From Bacteroidota bacterium (GTDB lineage: Bacteria; Bacteroidota; Ignavibacteria; UBA10030; UBA8401), in assembly GCA_023229405.1 (NCBI GenBank), contig JALNZH010000147.1, positions 1 through 8,883 of the forward strand: a DNA stretch of 8,883 bases, in the 5' to 3' direction. Position 1 is the stretch's first letter, and the number at the start of each line of letters is the position of its first letter. The position numbers and the translations under genes are program-made. Shown piece by piece: positions 5,500-8,883 of the stretch. The notes under the pieces were generated by a model. It ran no database searches. It was not told where the DNA came from and saw nothing but the letters and a program-made list of their open reading frames with translations.

Positions 5500-8343
5500 A
5501 TGAAACCCATTCGTCTTCGCACAATAACGCTATACTGCATTGCTCTTCTGTATGTGACAGTACAATATGGTCTCACACAATTAAGTGGACCACAGTATTA
5601 CCGTTCCGCAGTTATGGACGGAAACACTATTAGAACTGTTTTCGGCAACTGGGGAGTCATCGCACAGCCGATGGATAATGGTCCCCGCGGAGCCTGGATG
5701 AGATCATCCAATGGTTACATTGGTGATGAAAGTTTCTTTGTCGGTGTATTATTACCTGTTAAAGACTACAATACTGACGGGATACCTGATACCATTCATT
5801 CCGTCATCACCTGCCCGGTCAGCCGTCCTGCTACGAGCGCAGATCGCGGACCGAACGGAGAAGCGTGGACGTTTATGCCTCATGCCAGTACTGTGAATGC
5901 TTCATCAGATAAAGTTCCAATAAGCAAAGATAATACTTCATGGCCGACTTCGTGGGGCGGTCTATGGAATGGTTTGCATGGTCCCGGAAAATATGTTGGA
6001 GATCTCGAAGCGTTCTATACAGTTGATGACCAGAATGACGTTCGGTTCAATTTCGCTCAGAACAATCCGCATGGATATGTGTTCCATCCGGATTCAAACA
6101 ATCCCGCTGTGACCGGACAGGGTATCCAGGTTGATGTCCGTTACGTGCAACTTAATTCGCCAATGTTTAAAGATGTGCTGTTTCGTATTTATGATATTCA
6201 GAATCTCAGTACCTACCGATATGAAAAAGTTGTCTTCGGATATCTAATGGGAACATATGTGGGTGTTACAGGAAATTATATGAGCGGTAATGAGTATGAT
6301 GACGACTACACAGTCCTCTACAAATCAAAGGGTGTTGCCATTACCGGAGATTTTGGAAATAGTTGTGCACGAAATCCTCTTTGGGTCGGACCGGTCGGGA
6401 AATATGGAAATGCATTTATTGGACCAAAACAGAATACGATTGCCAGTTTCATGAACTTTGCCCCTTCCAACGACATTCCCCTGGGTAACGACGAACAGCT
6501 ATGGCAGCGTCTGACACCGGGAATATATAATTCCGGACCGGCGATCGCAAACGACATCACCCCTTTATATGGTCAAGATGCTGATTACGTGATGGGAACG
6601 GATTATTTTTCGTTGGATCCTGGAGAATCAACGCAAATCGTTTCTGCATTGGTGTATGGCTATACTGTGCAGGACATATTGCACAAAACGATGTTTGCCC
6701 GGCTGGTGGGAAATAATAATTTCGATAAATTCATGTTCGGGACATCAATCTCCATGAAGAATTTCACCGAACATGTGACGGTATCTTTGATTCAGGAAAT
6801 TCAATGGGAAACCATACAGAGCGGCGGGACAGTTGACATTTTCTTCATTAAAGATGGATCGGATACACCAACAACGGTAGGATTGAATGTTCCGAATACC
6901 GGGTCGGTTCAATGGTACACGCCCGAATCCCCGGACTGTTATTTCGGGAAGCTTCGTATTTTTCTTAAAGATTCCTCCGGCAATCCCGTTGATTATACCG
7001 AAAGTCGATATTTTACAATCAACAATTCCGGAAATGGACACCCTTCACTCATGATACCGGAAGGGTACTCTCCATTTTTCAATGGAGCCGTGATTACTGA
7101 AGAACAACAATCGATGGTTGCATTCATCGGCGATCCGGAATCCGACCCGTTATCATTGAATGTGTTTTGTGACTACGGAGCAGGGTTCGTTCACCAATTT
7201 TCGCAATTTGTTCAAACAAGCGTGGACAGTCAAATCTTTATAATCAATCTCGCATCATTGCCGAACAGCAATGCAATGACCCTGCGGTTCGATCTGAGTG
7301 ATGGCACGAATACTACCTCATACACAACGGGAACTTTTTCAAAACAAAATCCTCGGACGATGTTATCCCCGTCAAAAGCAACGTTCATTGCAAAAAATAC
7401 CTCGTATGGATTGGATGCCGTGATCATTGATTTTCCCAAATTGACAAACGATTCTTATATCATTTCGTTCAGCGATTCTGATGCCACAGCCAGGATCTTC
7501 TCGGTCTATAATACAACCAAAAATATCTATACTATACATGAAGGATTATTACCGTTGAAAGGAGAATCACCGTCGTTCGATGGATTGGCGCTCCAGTCGA
7601 ATGATGCCGGCACCAATCTCAAACAGGCACAATGGAATCGACCAGCACTTCAAAATTTATTCACTTCATTGACAAGATACGATTTCGATTCGGACAATGA
7701 CGGCACCCTTGATGTTAAGGGATTCCGCCATCCGTGTGATTACACAGTAGTTTTTTATAACACAATTGTTGACACTGTGATAGATGCTTGGGCCCAATTC
7801 GGCGTTACGCAGACACCATTGAACTATAAGATATTCAATTCCCGTAACGAACAAGTAAAGGTATTGTACGATGAGCCAACTGGGGGAGTACATTCCATTT
7901 ACCTTTATGAAAATGTCGGCGGTACGTGGCGATACACATGGAGCATGGCATTCATTGGAGATTCCATCCCGATGGCTGGCGATACCCTCAGTATCCTCAT
8001 GCACAAAGGGCTCTCCGTCTACGATTCTTTGAGGATCGACCAGCCGTCAGCTATCGCCAATACTACGCTACAACTTCCCGGGACGTTTCAGCTTCATCAG
8101 AACTTCCCAAATCCGTTTAATCCGACAACAACCATTCGTTACGCTCTTCCGTATTCAGTTCATGTAAAACTGACGATTCATGACATTCTTGGCAGAGAAG
8201 TTGCCGTACTGGTAAACGACCGTCAATCGGCGGGCTGGAACGATGTCCTGTGGAATGCTAACGGCATGGCAAGTGGAATTTATTTTTACCGGCTGCAGGC
8301 CGGCAGTTATAGTGAATCAAAAAAACTGCTGATGGTAAAATAA
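5500..8343 (+). CDS. Large secreted multidomain protein with Ig-like region and type IX sorting domain
   Basis: 947 residues from an ATG preceded by GGAGG. The start is supported by an immediate signal peptide: basic n-region MKPIRLR, a hydrophobic core to about residue 24, and a likely cut near G-L-T|Q27. Residues about 30-430 form a Gly/Asn/Tyr-rich region I cannot assign to a named family. It contains D-x-N-x-D-G at 89, a loop that resembles a calcium-binding EF-hand or dockerin loop. Residues about 435-510 resemble a Kre9/KNH-type Ig-like fold (G-G-T-V-D-I-F-F ... N-V-P-N-T-G-S-V-Q-W ... G-K-L-R-I-F). About 517-615 looks like a second beta-sandwich, with S-D-G-T near its end. A second calcium-loop-like D-x-D-x-D-x-D-G lies at 728-735. 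Residues 863-947 are a type A sorting domain (QNFPNPFNPTTTI; HDILGR; SGIYFYRLQ; final K). Export by Sec then the type IX system is well supported. The function is unknown, and no catalytic residues were recognised. Confidence 0.9.
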   Translation: MKPIRLRTITLYCIALLYVTVQYGLTQLSGPQYYRSAVMDGNTIRTVFGNWGVIAQPMDNGPRGAWMRSSNGYIGDESFFVGVLLPVKDYNTDGIPDTIHSVITCPVSRPATSADRGPNGEAWTFMPHASTVNASSDKVPISKDNTSWPTSWGGLWNGLHGPGKYVGDLEAFYTVDDQNDVRFNFAQNNPHGYVFHPDSNNPAVTGQGIQVDVRYVQLNSPMFKDVLFRIYDIQNLSTYRYEKVVFGYLMGTYVGVTGNYMSGNEYDDDYTVLYKSKGVAITGDFGNSCARNPLWVGPVGKYGNAFIGPKQNTIASFMNFAPSNDIPLGNDEQLWQRLTPGIYNSGPAIANDITPLYGQDADYVMGTDYFSLDPGESTQIVSALVYGYTVQDILHKTMFARLVGNNNFDKFMFGTSISMKNFTEHVTVSLIQEIQWETIQSGGTVDIFFIKDGSDTPTTVGLNVPNTGSVQWYTPESPDCYFGKLRIFLKDSSGNPVDYTESRYFTINNSGNGHPSLMIPEGYSPFFNGAVITEEQQSMVAFIGDPESDPLSLNVFCDYGAGFVHQFSQFVQTSVDSQIFIINLASLPNSNAMTLRFDLSDGTNTTSYTTGTFSKQNPRTMLSPSKATFIAKNTSYGLDAVIIDFPKLTNDSYIISFSDSDATARIFSVYNTTKNIYTIHEGLLPLKGESPSFDGLALQSNDAGTNLKQAQWNRPALQNLFTSLTRYDFDSDNDGTLDVKGFRHPCDYTVVFYNTIVDTVIDAWAQFGVTQTPLNYKIFNSRNEQVKVLYDEPTGGVHSIYLYENVGGTWRYTWSMAFIGDSIPMAGDTLSILMHKGLSVYDSLRIDQPSAIANTTLQLPGTFQLHQNFPNPFNPTTTIRYALPYSVHVKLTIHDILGREVAVLVNDRQSAGWNDVLWNANGMASGIYFYRLQAGSYSESKKLLMVK

Positions 8344-8351
8344 TCTGTGGA

Positions 8352-8387
8352 AAGGGAAGTCCGCCACATGGTGTGCGGACTTCCCTT
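8352..8387 (+). terminator. Probable transcription terminator of gene 3
   Basis: A perfect 13-bp stem, 8352-8364 pairing with 8375-8387 (core GGGAAGTCCGC / GCGGACTTCCC), closes a 10-base loop. It starts 9 bases after the gene 3 stop codon. Position and stability are those of an intrinsic terminator. The downstream T-tract is poor (TTCTC), so it may instead be an mRNA 3'-end stabiliser or need a termination factor. Confidence 0.65.
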
Positions 8388-8413
8388 CTCACACTCCTCA
8401 ACAATTGAGTGAG

Positions 8414-8452
8414 CTTTTTCTCCCCCTACCAAGGGGGAGAAAAAGAGGGGGT
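8414..8452. repeat. C/G-tract palindrome, probable dispersed intergenic repeat
   Basis: A perfect 14-bp inverted repeat, 8414-8427 and 8432-8445, surrounds the loop ACCA. The arms contain TCTCCCCC and GGGGGAGA. A second G-run, GAGGGGGT (8445-8452), follows and could pair with the C-tract in an alternative register. C-rich/G-rich palindromes of this style recur as REP-like elements in many bacterial genomes. That is general knowledge; only one copy is seen here. A second terminator is an alternative, though no T-tract follows. Confidence 0.5.
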
Positions 8453-8474
8453 CTGAAATCATGAAAGGACTTTT

Positions 8475-8526
8475 GATGGCGTTTTTTGCCATCTACGGGC
8501 AAGTGCGAACGGGATTCATCGCGCAC
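8475..8526. repeat. Two small inverted repeats downstream of the C/G palindrome
   Basis: GATGGC (8475-8480) and GCCATC (8488-8493) flank a T-rich loop. GTGCG (8503-8507) and CGCAC (8522-8526) flank a 14-base loop. Each is weak alone. They lie in series between the C/G palindrome and the compound structure at 8541-8623, which suggests one composite element. No coding role is seen. Confidence 0.35.
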
Positions 8527-8540
8527 GTTACATTTCACAA

Positions 8541-8623
8541 GGGGTTCTTGTGCTTCTTTTCTTGTGCCGACCAAATCTTTATACCATGTCGGCATTCCTT
8601 TGGAACCCCGTCAAGAAAAGAAG
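8541..8623. other. Compound folded element: 12-bp stem with inner hairpins and a crossing pairing
   Basis: CTTCTTTTCTTG (8553-8564) is the exact reverse complement of 8612-8623. Directly inside it TGCCGAC (8565-8571) pairs with GTCGGCA (8588-8594), followed by a TTCC-TTT-GGAA mini-hairpin (8595-8605). This gives a three-way junction. GGGGTTC (8541-8547) is also the exact complement of GAACCCC (8603-8609), a pairing that would cross the outer stem. It could be a structured RNA, the end of a non-autonomous mobile element or a dispersed repeat. No family is recognised, and frames through it show no protein I can identify. Confidence 0.4.
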
Positions 8624-8883
8624 GAATATGTTTTTCTCTTGTATGATTAATTTTGGACAAGTATGATGTCACGCATAAATTACTTTTTTGGGAAAATGGT
8701 TCGGCGTGGCGCAGAAAAGATGGTTATCGTGGAAAAAACTTTGGCTTTTTGAAGGATGACTTAATAGGTTAAACCTGCGCCTTGCTCACCATGACCAGTT
8801 TTTTTATTTTGCAAAACATCAGTAAGTAATTTCATTATTCAGCGTTGCAAAATAATACTTTGCTTGATTGCATACTGAATTCA
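8624..8883. other. Non-coding tail of the window, possible upstream region of a next gene
   Basis: No gene is supported. GTATGAT is repeated at 8641 and 8661. GGCGCAG (8708-8714) and CTGCGCC (8775-8781) are distant complements. A perfect palindrome TTTTGCAAAA (8807-8816) has a partial copy, TTGCAAAA, at 8845-8852. This AT-rich stretch could be the regulatory region of a gene starting beyond the right edge, but nothing inside the window confirms that. Confidence 0.4.

Noticed and set aside
8398..8646. Short opposing frames at 8398-8595 (minus) and 8461-8646 (plus) as small genes
   Set aside because: They run through inverted repeats, show no protein-like pattern or ribosome binding site, and are better explained as chance frames in repeat DNA.
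1..8883. CRISPR array, tRNA, rRNA, insertion sequence with transposase, toxin-antitoxin pair or defence system
   Set aside because: I looked for regularly spaced direct repeats, tRNA cloverleafs and recognisable enzyme motifs and found none; all coding space is taken by three sorting-domain proteins.

Overview
The window holds three large protein-coding genes, all on the + strand, followed by about 540 bases of non-coding DNA rich in inverted repeats. Each protein ends in the same kind of 85-residue C-terminal module (Q-N-[YF]-P-N-P-F-N ... H-D-x-L-G-R ... G-x-Y-F-x-R-L-Q ... K). This is the type A sorting domain read by the type IX (Por) secretion system. The NPFNPxTT flavour of the motif, very large Asn/Ser/Thr/Tyr-rich exported proteins and moderate base composition suggest the Bacteroidota/Ignavibacteriota/Kapabacteria/Calditrichota neighbourhood. 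No rRNA, tRNA or housekeeping gene is present to fix the lineage.

Layout: (1) 2-3403, the 3' part of a gene whose frame runs open off the left edge. It encodes eight carboxypeptidase-regulatory-like beta-sandwich units, five of them with a Q-W-Y signature repeated every 94-96 residues, then an unassigned beta-rich domain and the sorting domain. (2) 3404-3822, a gap without a convincing gene. (3) 3823-5079, a secreted beta-propeller with six Asp-boxes, probably seven blades, plus a sorting domain. (4) 5080-5499, a gap with a possible promoter, a perfect 12-bp palindrome, a GC-rich leader hairpin and a good Shine-Dalgarno sequence. (5) 5500-8343, a 947-residue secreted protein with an unassigned N-terminal region, Ig-like domains and a sorting domain. 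(6) 8344-8883, a terminator-like hairpin, a C/G-tract palindrome resembling a dispersed intergenic repeat, and a compound structure with a 12-bp outer stem and crossing pairings.

All three products are predicted to cross the inner membrane by Sec and the outer membrane by the type IX system, ending at the cell surface or in the medium. Nothing identifies an enzymatic activity. The visible modules (carboxypeptidase-regulatory-like folds, propeller, Ig-like folds) are binding or scaffold folds. The gaps of roughly 420 bases make separate transcription more likely than one operon. I see no convincing new multi-gene system. The points most worth a second look are the repeat array of gene 1, the uniform 85-residue sorting modules, the leader of gene 3 and the structured DNA after gene 3.
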